DNA of 5,177 nt from the NCBI GenBank assembly GCA_034190325.1, contig JAXHST010000064.1, positions 1 to 5,177 on the forward strand. The letters run 5' to 3'. The notes under the pieces are model-generated. The model did no database searches. It worked only from the letters and a program-made list of their open reading frames with translations, and was not told where the DNA came from. A program made the translations under genes and the position numbers. This document shows, one piece after another, positions 4,421 through 5,177 of the stretch. Numbering within the stretch: position 1 is the stretch's first letter; each line of letters begins with the position of its first letter. Origin of the DNA: UBA287 sp034190325. Lineage in GTDB: Archaea > Thermoplasmatota > UBA186 > UBA287.

Positions 4421-5177
4421 GGTAAGGTTCGGTAGAGTCTTTCTTGGATGGTGCGATAGCTGTAACCTGCCTCTTTTAGATGACAGGTGCTCTATATGCG
4501 GATCTACAGCGAGAAAAGTTGCTATTACACCACCAGCAGACTACAGGCCTGCATTTCCAGAGGAAAAAGAGCGTTTAGAAAAGACGATAAGAAAAGATTT
4601 TGGAATAGAGCTTTCATTTGAATTGGACTATCCTCTAATCTTCAACAAAATACCAGACATCGATATGGCTAAAGAGGTCATATGGAGGGGTAGAGTTATA
4701 GGGCTATACAAATTCGACATCTTTCGCAAAAAAGAGATCTTTCTCCCGAAAGTTTGCTTTGCGCAACTGCTTATGAATCTTGGCACAAAAAAATATGTGG
4801 TAGCCGATGATGGTGCTATAAGCTCTATAAAAAAGAGCTCCAATCTTCTGTGTCCGGGGGTTATAGACAGGGGCAATTTTGACGTGGGGGAGGAAGTTAT
4901 AGTGGTGGATAGGGAGCACAGGGTAATCGGTGTTGGTAGCGCAAAAGTGAGCTCTCAAAACATCCCTGAGAGGGGTGTGGCAATAAAGGTGAGGCAGAGG
5001 GGAGAGGCGGAAAAACTTAACAACCCTCTCGGGTACCAGTTCAAAGAGTTCAAAGAAAAGACGCTGGAGGCAAACAGGGAGCATATGGAGAAGCTCATAG
5101 ATAGAGGGAAGGATTTCATAAAGAAGATCTCTGAGGAAAAGGATGTAGCATGCTCCATAAGCGGGGGAAAGGATAGC
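4413..5177 (+). CDS. Zn-ribbon/PUA/PP-loop protein, PAPS reductase-like (partial)
   Basis: The frame is open for 255 codons to the window end, so the C-terminus is missing. The order is: a zinc ribbon with C14-x2-C17 and C26-x2-C29; a linker and mixed domain (about 40-120); a PUA RNA-binding domain (about 126-200, with YVVADDGAISSI, CPGV and VGEEVIVVD); a charged helical linker (205-243); and the PP-loop SGGKDS (250-255), the ATP pyrophosphatase signature of the PAPS reductase/adenylating family. Archaeal proteins of this design are usually named phosphoadenosine phosphosulfate reductase family, and some continue into a ferredoxin-like part. A PUA domain next to a PP-loop suggests adenylation or thiolation of an RNA rather than sulfate reduction, which is inference. 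The ATG lies inside the end of the preceding gene in another frame (8-nt overlap), pointing to coupled translation. No intergenic promoter is possible there. Confidence 0.9.
   Translation, partial: MPEVRFGRVFLGWCDSCNLPLLDDRCSICGSTARKVAITPPADYRPAFPEEKERLEKTIRKDFGIELSFELDYPLIFNKIPDIDMAKEVIWRGRVIGLYKFDIFRKKEIFLPKVCFAQLLMNLGTKKYVVADDGAISSIKKSSNLLCPGVIDRGNFDVGEEVIVVDREHRVIGVGSAKVSSQNIPERGVAIKVRQRGEAEKLNNPLGYQFKEFKEKTLEANREHMEKLIDRGKDFIKKISEEKDVACSISGGKDS

Noticed and set aside
4704..5084. 126-aa minus-strand frame at the right end
   Set aside because: It lies opposite the PUA/PP-loop gene, whose zinc, PUA and PP-loop motifs establish the plus strand as coding.

Overview
The window is archaeal chromosomal DNA. 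It carries both subunits of DNA topoisomerase VI. Its two tRNA genes are interrupted by introns that fit bulge-helix-bulge (BHB) splicing, one of them a tRNA-Tyr with the archaeal C1-G72 pair. Promoters are TATA boxes about 25 bp upstream of genes that mostly lack a leader, and CCA is not encoded in either tRNA gene. The long Top6B with an extra C-terminal domain and the PUA/PP-loop protein suggest a euryarchaeon of the methanogen or ANME type (Methanosarcinia or Methanomicrobia-like). That placement is inference from protein style only.

Layout. 1-114: short non-coding stretch with a perfect 19-bp palindrome and the likely terminator of the topoisomerase operon. 115-3032 (minus): top6B then top6A, overlapping by ATGA, with a TATA box that implies almost no leader. 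3033-3115: divergent promoter region. 3116-3209 (plus): tRNA-Tyr(GUA) with a 21-nt canonical intron. 3221-3428 (minus): tRNA-Arg(UCG), tail to tail with tRNA-Tyr and split inside its T-loop by a 136-nt insert whose ends form a correct BHB splice motif. 3429-3541: divergent promoters for tRNA-Arg and the next gene. 3542-4420 (plus): an exported protein of uncertain function. 4413-5177 (plus, cut by the window end): a zinc-ribbon/PUA/PP-loop ATPase-type protein (PAPS reductase-like), overlapping the previous gene by 8 nt.

Main point. The stretch from 3210 to 3428 looks at first like non-coding DNA with a broken tRNA. Read on the minus strand it is a complete tRNA-Arg(UCG) once 136 nt are removed at position 59/60. 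The rejoined gene has a perfect 7-bp acceptor stem, a 5-bp anticodon stem, a 5-bp T-stem and the loop TTCAAAT. T-loop introns are known mainly from Thermoproteales-type Crenarchaeota. One this long, filled with two near-identical palindromes, in a genome with euryarchaeal-type proteins is unusual. topo VI, the two tRNAs and the exported/PUA pair otherwise look like independent housekeeping units.
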